From positions 50,964 to 114,963 of the forward strand of contig NZ_JAAFKD010000021.1 in the NCBI RefSeq assembly GCF_013299165.1: a DNA stretch of 64,000 bases. The letters are read 5' to 3'. Below the pieces are notes generated by a model. It worked only from the letters and a program-made list of their open reading frames with translations. It made no database searches and was not told the DNA's origin. The stretch comes from Microcoleus sp. bin38.metabat.b11b12b14.051 (GTDB taxonomy: Bacteria; Cyanobacteriota; Cyanobacteriia; Cyanobacteriales; Microcoleaceae). Position numbers and translations under genes: made by a program. Shown piece by piece: positions 36,207-46,325 of this stretch (its first letter is position 1; every line of letters begins with the position of its first letter).

Positions 36207-39200
36207 TTAAAACCTTTTAAAGTAGATTAACTCGTTAAATATCAAGTGAAATGCTGTGCCTGTTTGTCTTGACAGTTCCAGGGTTCCTTCTAACTGCTCG
36301 GTTAAAGTACAGACAACTTGAAAACCCATCGAGTTAGTTTTCCGAAAATCTAAGTTTTCAGGAAAGCCAATGCCGTTGTCTTTTACCAAGAGGTGGATTT
36401 CTCGATCGCCCCCTTGGTAGCATTCTACACTAACTGTACCGATCGCACCGTCAGGAAAAGCGTGTTTCAGGGTATTTGAAACCAGTTCATTAGCAATTAA
36501 GCCACAGGGAGTAGCGGTCTCAAGATTTAGGGAAATCGGTTCAGCTATTACCTGCAACAGAATCCGGTTGTCACTTATATTGTAGGAGTCAAACAAGTTT
36601 GTTACCAAATCTTCGAGATATTCGCCAAAATTAATTTTGGCTAGGTTGGTCGAGCGGTAGAGTTTCTCATGAATCAGAGCCATAGAATAAAGGCGGTTCT
36701 GACTTTGTTCAAACATCTTGGCTAATTGCGCGTCGGCAACTGTGTTAGATTGCAATTCTAATAAACTGGCAACTACGCAAAGGTTGTTTTTGACGCGGTG
36801 GTGAATCTCTTTGAGCAAAATTTCTTTTTCTTTGAGGGAGTTTTTCAAATTTGCTTCGGCTTGGAAGCGATCGCTCAGCTCAGCTTGCAGTTGCTGGTAG
36901 AGTAGAGATTGCTGAATGGCGATCGCCAATTGATTAACCAACTGCTGAAATAAATTGATTTCCCATTCTTGCCACTCCCGGGGCCCATCGCACTGGTGTG
37001 CAATCAGCAATCCCCAAACTTCGCCGTGCTGAATAATCGGCACTACTAACTTCGCCCTCACTTCAATTTGTTGCATAAACTCCAACATACAAGGTGTAAT
37101 CGAGGGGTCATCTAGTTCGGAAATTGCACAAATTCGCCCTTGCAAATAAAACTGATAACATTGGGGAGGAAAAACTTCTTCGCCAAAAGATCGATCCACG
37201 AGTTGGCTGCATCCGGGTGCCACAGCTTCCGCAAAGACTAAACCGCCACTTTCGGGTAAAATTTGATAAACCAAAACTCGATCGGCTAACAAGACTTGCT
37301 GGAGTTCGGCAACCGTAGTATTGAGAATTTCCTCTAATTGCAAAGACTGGCGGACGCGACGGGCGATCGCCTCCACTAGCCGTTCTTGCTCGAACTGCTG
37401 GCGCAAAGCTATTTCTGCGTGTTTAGAATTGCTGATGTCCGCCGCGTAACCAATAATTTCGATCGGAATGCCCTTGCTGTCAACTAATAGTTTTAGTTCC
37501 GTCCGCAGCCAGCGGTAAATTCCGTCTCCGTGCAGAAAGCGGTACTCGCAAATGCAGTTTTCGGCCTCGGACAAAGCCGAAAAATTTACCAGAAATTGCC
37601 CTCGCTCTTGGGAGTGAATCCGGCTCGACCAAAAGTTAGAATCTGCCAAGACCTCTTGGGGATTGTAGCCCACGATTGCCTGAACGTTGTCGCTGATATA
37701 AGTAGTACAAAAATTGTCGCCCGGTGCAGCAGTAAAAATTACTGCCGGATTAGAAGCCAGTAAAAAATGCAGGCGTTCTTTTAACTGCTGCAATTCTATT
37801 TCTGCCCCCTTGCGGTAACTGATATCTTCGATCGCCGCCATGCTGTAGAGAGGAAGGCCGTCGCGATCGCGAATCAGCGTCACCGTCAAGTTGGCCCACA
37901 TCAGCTCGCCATTCTTCTTAATCAAGCGTTTTTCCATTTGGAAGCGAGGAATATTGCCCTCTACCAACTGCTTGACTTGCTCTAAATCTGCTTGTAAATC
38001 TTCTGGGTGGGTGACATCAGTGAAACTCATTGCCGCCCACTCCACATCGCTGTAGCCCAACATTAGGCGGTGAGCTTCATTCACCTCGATCATCCGGTAG
38101 TCGCGCGCGCTTGCCAAACCGATCGCGATAGGAGCATCGTCAAACAAATTGCGGAACTTTGCCTCACTCTTTTGCAGTGCAGCTTCTGCCTGTTTGCTCG
38201 CAGTAATGTCTCGGGCGACCCACATCACTCGATCGACTCCCAGCGGCGAAATACTGCCATCAAACCAGATTAACTTGCCCTCAATGTTCATGCTGTATTC
38301 AACTCTGTGGGTTTCCCCAGATGCCAAGGTTTGGCGAATGTGTGCCAGGGCAAAATTAGCTTCCGCGAATGGCAACATTTCGGCGAGGGTTTTGCCCAGC
38401 GCTGAAGCCGCCCGTTTGTACAGCAGTTGGGGAGGCGTGGGGGCAATTTTGAGATAGCGGCCGCTGGCATCGAAAACCAGCACGATATCCGTCATCGCAT
38501 TAAACAGCGCCAGCAGTTCGGCTTCGGAGTTTTGCAGTTTTTCTGCGGTCAATTTGCGATCGGTAATGTCGGTGTCAGTCCCCATGAGCCGGTAGGCTGT
38601 GCCGTCGGGCGATCGAACAGCAGTCCCGCGGCCAAGCATCCAGCAAGTGCTGCCGTCTTTGCGCTGCATCCGGTGTTCGACTTCAAAAATTTCTGTCGCG
38701 CCCTCTAGATAAGCATTTATTGTTGCCTCGACTGCAACTCGATCGTCGGGATGAACGAGACACCACCAATCTTCGATGCGGTTGGAAATCTCTGCGTCTT
38801 GAAAGCCCAACAAAGCTTTCAAAGACGGATCGACGTAGATTTCGTGGGTTTCCAAATTCCAGTCCCAAACCCCCACTTTGCCCGCCGATACTGCCAGTTC
38901 GTAGAATTCAGTCCGCTGCTGGACTCTCCGTTCTAATTCTGCATTGAGTTGCCACAAAGCGATTTCTGCTTGTTTGCGATCGGTGACATCCCGGCCCGCA
39001 GCTTGATACTCCACGATCGCTCCGTTGTCGTCGAAGAGCGCCCGATCGCTCCACTGGTGCCAGCGAATTTCCCCGCTCGGCAAAATTACTCGGTGTTCGC
39101 AAGTAGCAACAGGATGAGAGGGAGACAGAGAAGCATATTTGTCTTGAATAATTTCCCAGTCTGCTTCTGGGATGAGCGGCATAAAGCTGTTGCCGAGCAA

Positions 39201-40652
39201 GTCGGACGCCTCCACGCCAAAATAGCGGCAGTAAGCTTGATTGACAAATGTGATTTTGCCGTCGGGGAGGTAGCGGCAAATCAGTTCGGTTTGGTCTTCC
39301 ACAATCGCCCGGTAGCGGGCTTCGCTCTGGCGCAGGGCTGTTTCGGCATTTTTGCGATCGGTGATGTCTGTGGCGACGCTGGTAACAATCCAGCAGTCTG
39401 CCGCACTGTCGCGCCGGGAATTGATCGCATCGGAAATCCAGCGCCAAGTTCCGTCCGATCGGCAAAACCGATACTCTAATGAAACTGCCCGTTCGGCAAA
39501 GATGTTGTCATATTGGTTATAGATGATGTTTTCCACGTCTTCTGGCAGCACCCGCGACAGCCACAGGTGTTTGTCTGCGATCAGTTCCTCTGGAGTGTAG
39601 CCAAAGATTTGCTCGTGGCCGCGGGAGAAATACTCGTAGTCCCAATCTCGATCGCCAAATACTCGAAAGCTGCAAATTGAGGGAGTGGCGCTGTTGAGAA
39701 TGTCTGAAAGTTGGGCTTGCGAAGTTTGGAGGGCGATTTCTAGGTGTTTGCGATCGGTAATGTCGATCGAGATTCCCGCCATCTCCAAAGCCTCACCCGT
39801 CTCGCTGTAAATGCCTCTACCCCTTTCCAAAATCCAGCACAGCTTGCCGTCGGGATAAATCAGGCGAAATTCGCTTTCGTAGTCCTTGCGGGTCTCTAGG
39901 GCGCGGGCAAGGGCTAACTCGACTCGGCCGATATCCTCTGGATGCACGCGATCGCGCCAAACCTGATAATTTAACTCGTCAATTCCAGGCCTTAAACCCA
40001 TCAGTTGGAAACCGCTGTCGTTTCCCACGATTTTGCCCGTGGCGATGTGCCAATGCCAACTGCCGGTACGGGTCAAATCTAGGGTAAGTTGCAGTTGTTC
40101 CTGTCTGCTGCCGCTGGTGGCACAGGCGAACTGTGGCGGGGCGTCTAACACTTCCGATTGTGCTTCCGTGAGTTTTGCAACTTCTCGGTGCAGCACCTCC
40201 ACGCAGCTATACATGGCTGGGCGGATCGTGTCTGCGGTGACTGAACCTACGGGTTGACCTCGTTCGTCCACAATTGGCAAACAGTCGATCGAGTGTTGAC
40301 AAAATAGCTTAAATGCGGTAAAAATATCGGTAAATTCTGATTCTTTTAATACTATTAAATTCCGCGTCATAGCGTCGGCAACTTTCATTTCTTGCCCGCC
40401 AGATGCGGCAACTAAGTTCAGCACATCTGGCGGGCTGAGCACACCGACTAGCTGGTTTTCCTCGACAACTAAAAGGCAATTAATCGATGTTTTTACCCTG
40501 GTGTTTGAGCCCGGAAGCGGGCAAAGGTTTCTCGCCCGAGACATCAGGGCGATCGCCTCATCGAGAGAAGTTGACGGTGCAACGATCGCAGGATGGCGAT
40601 CGACAAATTCTAAGGGCGATCGTAAATTTGCCAACAAGTTAGCAAGTTGCAT
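36207..40652 (-). CDS. CBS / multi-PAS / GAF sensor histidine kinase
   Basis: About 1481 residues from ATG 40652 (MQLANLLANLRSPL); the frame runs on to 40760, but the extra codons translate a TGACCAATGACC repeat. In order: a CBS pair (about 15-150; VGVLSPPDVLNLV, PVGSVTADTI), seven PAS domains with PAC ends marked by DITDRK or similar, a GAF domain (LEEILNTTVAELQQVLLADR), then a HisKA_2-type dimerisation region with KEIHHRVKNNLCVVASLL and a HATPase_c domain (ANELVSNTLKHAF, DNGIGFP). No membrane helices, so it is a soluble sensor. CBS domains suggest adenosine-nucleotide input, PAS and GAF redox, light or ligand input. Confidence 0.92.
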   Translation of the reverse strand: MQLANLLANLRSPLEFVDRHPAIVAPSTSLDEAIALMSRARNLCPLPGSNTRVKTSINCLLVVEENQLVGVLSPPDVLNLVAASGGQEMKVADAMTRNLIVLKESEFTDIFTAFKLFCQHSIDCLPIVDERGQPVGSVTADTIRPAMYSCVEVLHREVAKLTEAQSEVLDAPPQFACATSGSRQEQLQLTLDLTRTGSWHWHIATGKIVGNDSGFQLMGLRPGIDELNYQVWRDRVHPEDIGRVELALARALETRKDYESEFRLIYPDGKLCWILERGRGIYSETGEALEMAGISIDITDRKHLEIALQTSQAQLSDILNSATPSICSFRVFGDRDWDYEYFSRGHEQIFGYTPEELIADKHLWLSRVLPEDVENIIYNQYDNIFAERAVSLEYRFCRSDGTWRWISDAINSRRDSAADCWIVTSVATDITDRKNAETALRQSEARYRAIVEDQTELICRYLPDGKITFVNQAYCRYFGVEASDLLGNSFMPLIPEADWEIIQDKYASLSPSHPVATCEHRVILPSGEIRWHQWSDRALFDDNGAIVEYQAAGRDVTDRKQAEIALWQLNAELERRVQQRTEFYELAVSAGKVGVWDWNLETHEIYVDPSLKALLGFQDAEISNRIEDWWCLVHPDDRVAVEATINAYLEGATEIFEVEHRMQRKDGSTCWMLGRGTAVRSPDGTAYRLMGTDTDITDRKLTAEKLQNSEAELLALFNAMTDIVLVFDASGRYLKIAPTPPQLLYKRAASALGKTLAEMLPFAEANFALAHIRQTLASGETHRVEYSMNIEGKLIWFDGSISPLGVDRVMWVARDITASKQAEAALQKSEAKFRNLFDDAPIAIGLASARDYRMIEVNEAHRLMLGYSDVEWAAMSFTDVTHPEDLQADLEQVKQLVEGNIPRFQMEKRLIKKNGELMWANLTVTLIRDRDGLPLYSMAAIEDISYRKGAEIELQQLKERLHFLLASNPAVIFTAAPGDNFCTTYISDNVQAIVGYNPQEVLADSNFWSSRIHSQERGQFLVNFSALSEAENCICEYRFLHGDGIYRWLRTELKLLVDSKGIPIEIIGYAADISNSKHAEIALRQQFEQERLVEAIARRVRQSLQLEEILNTTVAELQQVLLADRVLVYQILPESGGLVFAEAVAPGCSQLVDRSFGEEVFPPQCYQFYLQGRICAISELDDPSITPCMLEFMQQIEVRAKLVVPIIQHGEVWGLLIAHQCDGPREWQEWEINLFQQLVNQLAIAIQQSLLYQQLQAELSDRFQAEANLKNSLKEKEILLKEIHHRVKNNLCVVASLLELQSNTVADAQLAKMFEQSQNRLYSMALIHEKLYRSTNLAKINFGEYLEDLVTNLFDSYNISDNRILLQVIAEPISLNLETATPCGLIANELVSNTLKHAFPDGAIGTVSVECYQGGDREIHLLVKDNGIGFPENLDFRKTNSMGFQVVCTLTEQLEGTLELSRQTGTAFHLIFNELIYFKRF

Positions 40653-40987
40653 AAGTCTGAGCCTAAAAGTGTTGCTAACTAACTCTAGCAACACTCTTAG
40701 CGATCGGTCTGATGACCAATGACCAATGACCAATGACCAATGACAACTGACAACAGTCAACAGTCAACTGACAACTGACAACTGACAACTGATACCATTT
40801 TTTTAAAGATGTGCTATGAATGAACTCTTAGCCCCCCCTTAGTAAGGGGGGGTTGGGGGGGTAATTGTGTAGCGGTACTTTATAAAAATGGTATGACAAC
40901 TGACAACAGTCAACAGTCAACAGTCAACTGACAACAGTCAACAGTCAACAGTCAACTGTCAACTGTCAACTGTCAACTGTCAACTGA
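40653..40987. repeat. Mixed repeats between two sensor genes
   Basis: GACCAAT octamers (40713-40745), CAACTGA/CAACAGT heptamers (40742-40796 and 40900-40985), and between them a GC-rich palindrome CCCCCCTTAGTAAGGGGGGG at about 40837-40856, followed by TTGGGGGGG. The same G/C palindrome occurs within the CHAT gene at 53965-57312. No gene. Confidence 0.85.
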
Positions 40988-43780
40988 CTAAATGGACTTT
41001 TTCCCAACAAGCAGATAAGTTGTCATTCCACCTTTGCCTTTAACTTCAATAATTCCCCGCTCCTGAAACAAATATTTGTGCTTCAATAAGTGATAAGTAG
41101 TTTCGCTGACTTGAATCCGCCAAGACAAACCGTGAGATTCCATCCTGGAAGCAATATTTACCGTATCGCCCCACAAATCGTAAATAAACTTTTTGATGCC
41201 AATTACTCCGGCAACCACAGGGCCGCTGTGGATGCCGAGGCGGATGCTAAAATATTTCTTATTCTGAGCATTAAACCGAGCCATTTCTGTTTGCATATCC
41301 AGAGCCATTTGGGCGATCGCCTCTGCGTGGTCTGTTCGGGGATTGGGCAGCCCTCCCACCACCATGTATGCGTCGCCGATGGTCTTAATTTTTTCTAGAC
41401 CATGCTGTTCGCACAACAAATCAAATCTTGAGAAAATCTTATTCAGGATTTCCACGAGGTCGATCGGATTCATCTGAGCAGACAAATGTGTAAACCCCAC
41501 AATATCTGCGAACAAAACAGTCACTTCCGGAAAGTATTCAGCAATAGTAGTTTCATTTTTTTTCAGCCGTTCTGCTATTGCCTTGGGCAAGATATTTAAC
41601 AGCAGCTTTTCTGATTTTTCTTGTTCTTCCCGCAGAGCATCTTCTGCTTGTTTGCGTTCGGTAATGTCGTGATAACTCCAGACTCTGCCGATAATTTTAT
41701 CTCCCAGCCGCTGCGGTTCCGAATAGCGTTCAAAAAATCTGCCGTCTTGAAATTCCAACAAATCAAAACTTTCGGCTTCCGGCTGATCGTAAAGCGATTC
41801 AATTCTGTCTAGAAATCCTTGGGGGTCTTTGAGTTGGTTGAGGACAAAAGCGATCTGTGTGGCGTCATCTCGCAGTGCCATCACTTCGTTAGGTATGCCC
41901 CACATTTCCACAAATTCTCGATTGAAAGTTACTATTTTTCCGCTTCTGTCAATAGCTAAAATACCGTCAGCAGTTGAATCAAAGGTTGCTTGCAGCAATG
42001 ACACAGACTTTGCCAAGGCATCTTCAGCCATTTTTCTAGCAGTTATATCTCGCAATATAGCACGAATTGCTACTAGGGAACCTTCCGAAAATTTACAGCT
42101 TATGCTGCCTTCTAGCAAAATTTGTTCAGAATGTTTAGTAATAAATATTGCTTGAATATAGTCGGGATAAACTGTATTTTCAGTAACATTTTTTTTGGTA
42201 ATAGCTTGATACAGTATATCCATTGACTCCGGGGAACTGTTAGGATGAATGATATCAAAAACAGTCATTTCAGCAATTTCTGCTTCGCTGTACCCCAGAG
42301 TTTCCCGCCAAGCCCGATTTACATACAAAAAATGACCGTCCGCTCCAATACTTTGAATTAAGTCAGTAGCATTTTCAAATAAGTCTCGCAGTTGTTCTTC
42401 GCTTTCCCGCAAAGCTATTTCGGCTTGTTTGCGCTTGATAAATTGACCGATTTGGCTGCCGATTGTTGCCATTGTCTGGAGCAATTCTTCGTCAAAACAC
42501 TGCACTTCGCAGCTAAACAAAGTAATCACCCCCAACACAGACCTTGCAGAATTTTCCAGCTCGTAGTCCCCCAAAATCGGGAATCCAAAAGCTCCGTGCA
42601 TTCCTTGTTCAGTGGCAACTTCTCGGCGCAGAAACGAGTCGTTTTCTGTGACATCTGCAATCCACTGAGAGGCACCGCTTGTCCAAACGAGACCTGGCAA
42701 TCCTTCGCCTAATCCACAGGTCATTTGTTGGGCCGATTCGGAAAATTTGGGGAGCGAAACTGAGCGTTTTTGCCAACTGGCGACGCACCGCAGCAGATTG
42801 GGGTCGGAAACCGCAGTTATTCTCTTATTTCCTGACACCAATTTTTCCCCAGATTCTGGCATCCAAAGTTCTGCGATATCCCATCCCAAGCTGTCGCAAA
42901 TCACGGGAAGAATTGCTGCTAAAGCTTTTTTGATAGTTTCAGATGCTGACAGGATGCGAGTGGTGACGTACTGAGCTACTTTTCGCTTGCGGGAGCGCTG
43001 TCTGTCTGTAACGTCGCGACCAATGTACACGAAATCTTGGAGGGCGGCCGAAGATTCATAAATCCTTTGCATTTCACTGGGAATCGCCGTACAGGAAAAG
43101 GCAACTGTGAGCTTTTCTCCAGTTTTTGCTGTGCAAATTACTTCCGTGTTCGTTTGAGAAAGTTGACTCTGATATTGGCTGACTGCTTGCAAAGATTCAC
43201 CCTCAGCAGCAAGAGCGTCTATTTGCTGGCCCACTAATTCTGATTCGCTGTAACCGAACAAATCTTGAGCGGCTTGATTAACTTTTTTAATTTTTCCCGA
43301 GGCTGTTGTTACCAACAAAACTTCGGCCATGGAAGTAATAATTTTTTCTACATAATTATTAGTGGCAGCTAAGGTACTCAATAAAATATTCATTTCATTG
43401 GTAGCTTGGACGAGAGTTTGTTCCAAACCCATCCTGTCGGTTACGTCTTCAAAAAATACAATTAATCTCTGATAATCATCGTCATTGGTGAACTCGACGA
43501 TATACATATCAAAATAAAGGCGCGAGCCATTTTCTAATACCCGCGTCATCGATTTTAATTCAAAATTTGGCAACCGCCCTTCAAAAATATCGATTAAAAT
43601 TTCTTCAGTTCCCACCAATTCGGGAAACGGAATGCGGACATCGTTGCCGGCCGCTACTTCTGCGGGACAGTCCGCAAAGCGCTGCACTTGAAGAGATGTC
43701 TCTTGGATTAAAAAGTCTCGATCCAGTGCTAGGTACTCCAAGTGGTGGGGAACCAACAGTTTTTTTAACAGCTTTGTCAT
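40988..43780 (-). CDS. PAS/GAF-regulated class III adenylate cyclase
   Basis: 930 residues. An N-terminal ~120-residue sensor-like domain (LEYLALDRDFLIQETSLQVQ) is shared with the kinase at 44237-45790. Then come PAS (VEKIITSMAEVLLVTTASGK), GAF (about 275-440) and two further PAS domains, a helix (EKSEKLLLNILPKAIAERLK), and the cyclase domain from ~753. Metal aspartates D759 (LFADIVGF) and D803 (TIGDAYM) are present. The purine-recognising pair is K799 and D868, the combination for ATP, so it should make cAMP, not cGMP. cAMP controls motility in many cyanobacteria. ATG 43780; no membrane helix. Confidence 0.92.
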   Translation of the reverse strand: MTKLLKKLLVPHHLEYLALDRDFLIQETSLQVQRFADCPAEVAAGNDVRIPFPELVGTEEILIDIFEGRLPNFELKSMTRVLENGSRLYFDMYIVEFTNDDDYQRLIVFFEDVTDRMGLEQTLVQATNEMNILLSTLAATNNYVEKIITSMAEVLLVTTASGKIKKVNQAAQDLFGYSESELVGQQIDALAAEGESLQAVSQYQSQLSQTNTEVICTAKTGEKLTVAFSCTAIPSEMQRIYESSAALQDFVYIGRDVTDRQRSRKRKVAQYVTTRILSASETIKKALAAILPVICDSLGWDIAELWMPESGEKLVSGNKRITAVSDPNLLRCVASWQKRSVSLPKFSESAQQMTCGLGEGLPGLVWTSGASQWIADVTENDSFLRREVATEQGMHGAFGFPILGDYELENSARSVLGVITLFSCEVQCFDEELLQTMATIGSQIGQFIKRKQAEIALRESEEQLRDLFENATDLIQSIGADGHFLYVNRAWRETLGYSEAEIAEMTVFDIIHPNSSPESMDILYQAITKKNVTENTVYPDYIQAIFITKHSEQILLEGSISCKFSEGSLVAIRAILRDITARKMAEDALAKSVSLLQATFDSTADGILAIDRSGKIVTFNREFVEMWGIPNEVMALRDDATQIAFVLNQLKDPQGFLDRIESLYDQPEAESFDLLEFQDGRFFERYSEPQRLGDKIIGRVWSYHDITERKQAEDALREEQEKSEKLLLNILPKAIAERLKKNETTIAEYFPEVTVLFADIVGFTHLSAQMNPIDLVEILNKIFSRFDLLCEQHGLEKIKTIGDAYMVVGGLPNPRTDHAEAIAQMALDMQTEMARFNAQNKKYFSIRLGIHSGPVVAGVIGIKKFIYDLWGDTVNIASRMESHGLSWRIQVSETTYHLLKHKYLFQERGIIEVKGKGGMTTYLLVGKKSI

Positions 43781-44236
43781 GTTGGATTTTTAGTAGTGAA
43801 CGCGCCCTCTGTTCGTGATAGTCATTTGTCATTTGTTATTTGTCATTTGTCATTTGTCATTTGTCATTTGTCATTTGTCATTTGTCATTTGTCATTGGTC
43901 ATTGGTCATTTGTCATCTCGCCCGAAGAGCGACTTGCCCGCCCGCGAAGTCGAGGGGAGTCGAAGGGTGGTCATTTGTCATTGGTCATTTGTCATTTGTC
44001 ATTGGTCATTTGTCATTGGTCATTATAAGTTCTGTCCCCGCTCGCTAACGTGCAGCGTCCAGCGTCCAACGTCATTAGTTATTAGTCATTAGTCGATTTG
44101 AGGTTTACTTTACAGCAGATAATTTGGGAGATTGAACTGGAGTCTCAAATTTTGGGATAGACGCTCATCAGCGTCGGGGGCTTCCATTTTTTGGCTGGGT
44201 CATTCCCAATTGTCAAATCCAAAAGCGAAAATTGTA
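43781..44236. repeat. CATTTGT heptamer satellite
   Basis: About 12 tandem copies of CATTTGT/CATTGGT at 43824-43915, then a CGAAGTCGAGGGGAGTCGAAG patch and a second block to 44033. The rest (44034-44236) is low-complexity without a gene. Confidence 0.88.
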
Positions 44237-45790
44237 TTACTTCTGTTTGTCAAATGGAATTGTGACTATAAATGTAGTGCCTAACCCTGTGTCGCTGGCA
44301 AATTCGATTTGACCTCCGTGCAAGTCCACACACTGCTTGACTATGGATAAACCCAGTCCTGTACCGGGTATTTTTCCCACATTTTGAGCTCGGTAATAAG
44401 ATTCAAACAGTTGTTCTTGGTCTTCTATCGGAATGCCAATGCCTGCGTCTTTAATTTTAAATGTAGCTTCTTCATTATGCCAATTTAATTCAAAATCAAT
44501 GTAGCTGTCGATCGGCGAATATTTTACAGCATTTGACAGCAAATTTGTCAAGATGTGTCGCAGCAATTTTGCATCAAGTGCTGGCCAGTGTTGGGTTTCG
44601 TCTGACTCCCGCAGTGTTTTTTTCGCTGATGAAGTATTCTTTTTTCTGCAACTTAAGTTAATTCTATGATTTCTCCCGTAACTAATTTTAATTGAGTCCA
44701 CTAACTCGCTGCAAAATTTTGGCAAGTCAACTGGCGCGGGATTGAATTTGAGTTTTCCAGCTTCGGCGCTGCTGAGCAACCGCACGTCATCTAATAGCTG
44801 AGCCATGTGTTTAGATGCTGATTTAACGTGTTCTAGGTATTCTTGTTTTTCCTCGTTGGTGATCTCGTCTCCGTATTCTTTGAGGATTTGAGTAGCAAAT
44901 AATACAGTATTCAAAGGATTGCCGAATTCGTGAGCGAGCATTGAGAAAAAACGAGATTTCACTTGTCTGAGTTCTTGCTCTTTTGCCAAAGAGCGGCGAA
45001 TTTCTATTTCTTCTTGCTTGCGTTCTGTGATGTCCCTACCGATATAGATAAAATCGTACAGTCCCTCTAATTCTGTCTGAATTGCCGAACATGAAAATTC
45101 TACCCAAATTTCTTCTCCACTTTTAGTAACGCAGACTACTTCCAGTTCTCTGAGCAGCTCTTTTTGAGACAAAATATAGCGGTGGCGAGCTTGGTACAGC
45201 AATTTTTCTTCGACTACTATTATCGAGAGGGGATGGTCGATCAATTCTGCTTCGCTGTATCCAAACAACCATTGTGCCGATTGATTGACGGTTTTGATAA
45301 TTCCTAATGTTGTTGTCACCAATAAAGCATCCCCCATGGAGCGAATAACTTTATCTATATAATCTTTGGAAGCAGCTAAGGCGCTGACCAAAAGATTGGC
45401 TTCATTCGCTCTCTGAATCAATGACTGCTTCATCACCATTTTTTCGGTGGTATCTTCAATCAAAATTAGCAAATTACTTGCCATATCTTGTTCGTTTTCA
45501 TGCTCTATCGCCAACATATCGAAGTATAAAGGGCGGTTGTTGTCGGCAAACCGAGCGATACCTTTGAGTTCAAAACTCGGCCGCCGTCCCATGACGATAG
45601 ACATCAGGATATTTTCAATGCCAATTAGCTCGGGAAAACAGATGCGAGCATCTGCACCGGGGAGCGCGTCGCCGGGAGTATCGGCATAATTCTGGACTTC
45701 GGCAGAGATTTCCTGAATGATGAAATTGTGATTTACTACCAGATACTCTGTTTGTCGCGGGCCCAAAAGCTTCTGAAAAAGGGGGTTCAT
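44237..45790 (-). CDS. PAS sensor histidine kinase
   Basis: 517 residues. Residues 1-~120 form the same sensor-like domain as the adenylate cyclase (MNPLFQKLLGPRQTEYLVVNH; FELKGIARF). A PAS domain follows (about 140-255; VIRSMGDALLVTTTLGIIKT), then HisKA with H287 in FFSMLAHEFGNPLNT and HATPase_c (HILTNLLSNAVKYSP, KDAGIGIP, GTGLGLSIVKQCVDLHGG). It overlaps the GTPase gene by four bases (start ATG at 45790, GTPase stop 45787-45789), so the two are translationally coupled. No membrane helix. Its response regulator is not adjacent, unless it is the receiver at 35102-36202. Confidence 0.93.
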   Translation of the reverse strand: MNPLFQKLLGPRQTEYLVVNHNFIIQEISAEVQNYADTPGDALPGADARICFPELIGIENILMSIVMGRRPSFELKGIARFADNNRPLYFDMLAIEHENEQDMASNLLILIEDTTEKMVMKQSLIQRANEANLLVSALAASKDYIDKVIRSMGDALLVTTTLGIIKTVNQSAQWLFGYSEAELIDHPLSIIVVEEKLLYQARHRYILSQKELLRELEVVCVTKSGEEIWVEFSCSAIQTELEGLYDFIYIGRDITERKQEEIEIRRSLAKEQELRQVKSRFFSMLAHEFGNPLNTVLFATQILKEYGDEITNEEKQEYLEHVKSASKHMAQLLDDVRLLSSAEAGKLKFNPAPVDLPKFCSELVDSIKISYGRNHRINLSCRKKNTSSAKKTLRESDETQHWPALDAKLLRHILTNLLSNAVKYSPIDSYIDFELNWHNEEATFKIKDAGIGIPIEDQEQLFESYYRAQNVGKIPGTGLGLSIVKQCVDLHGGQIEFASDTGLGTTFIVTIPFDKQK

Positions 45791-46323
45791 ACTTGTTCTA
45801 CCATTGTGTAAGCTAGCTTGTGGAAAATTTCGTCAACGTCTTTACCTGTTTTAGCAGATGTCGTGTAAACTGCTATTACTTTGTCTTGACCGATTGAGTG
45901 GGAGATTTCCACTAGCAGTGCTAATTTTTCCTCGTCAATCAAGTCTACTTTGTTCAAAGCGATGATTATTGAGCCTTTGGGATTGACTGAAGAAAAAAGT
46001 TTAATGTGTTCTGAGATTCGCTCAACTGTTTCGGAGCGGGTGACATCGGCAACGATTAAAACGCCGCTAGCTCCCTGCAAGTAAGTCGGTGCGATTCCTT
46101 TGAATTTTGTATGACCTTCTAAGTCCCAAATCAGCAACTGGGCTGTGACAATTTCTTGCTGTTTTACGTTCTCTAGTACGATACTTCTGCGGGAAATTTT
46201 AACTCCTACTGTCGAGAGGTACTGGTCGCTGAATTGCCGATCGACAAAACGGCGGATCAGGCTGGTTTTGCCTACGCCAAAGTCGCCAATCATGCACATT
46301 TTCTTAGATATAGTAACTGACAT
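45787..46323 (-). CDS. Ras/Rab-like small GTPase
   Basis: 178 residues. P-loop GDFGVGKTSLIRRF (K19), switch I threonine in YLSTVGVKI, G3 as LIWDLEGHTKF, G4 NKVDL, G5 TSAKTG. In G3 the usual DTAGQ is DLEGH, so the residue matching Ras Gln61 is His; intrinsic hydrolysis may be low and depend on a partner. No lipid-attachment cysteine lies at the end. It sits between the membrane OmpA/roadblock-like protein (two bases away) and the kinase (four-base overlap), so all three are one operon. It is related to bacterial small GTPases of the MglA/Rup type; which subfamily is unclear. Confidence 0.9.
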   Translation of the reverse strand: MSVTISKKMCMIGDFGVGKTSLIRRFVDRQFSDQYLSTVGVKISRRSIVLENVKQQEIVTAQLLIWDLEGHTKFKGIAPTYLQGASGVLIVADVTRSETVERISEHIKLFSSVNPKGSIIIALNKVDLIDEEKLALLVEISHSIGQDKVIAVYTTSAKTGKDVDEIFHKLAYTMVEQV

Positions 46324-46325
46324 AA

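Noticed and set aside
40653..40760. N-terminal extension of the multi-PAS kinase (SCHWSLVIGHWS)
   Set aside because: It is the translation of the TGACCAATGACC repeat; the CBS domain starts right after ATG 40652.
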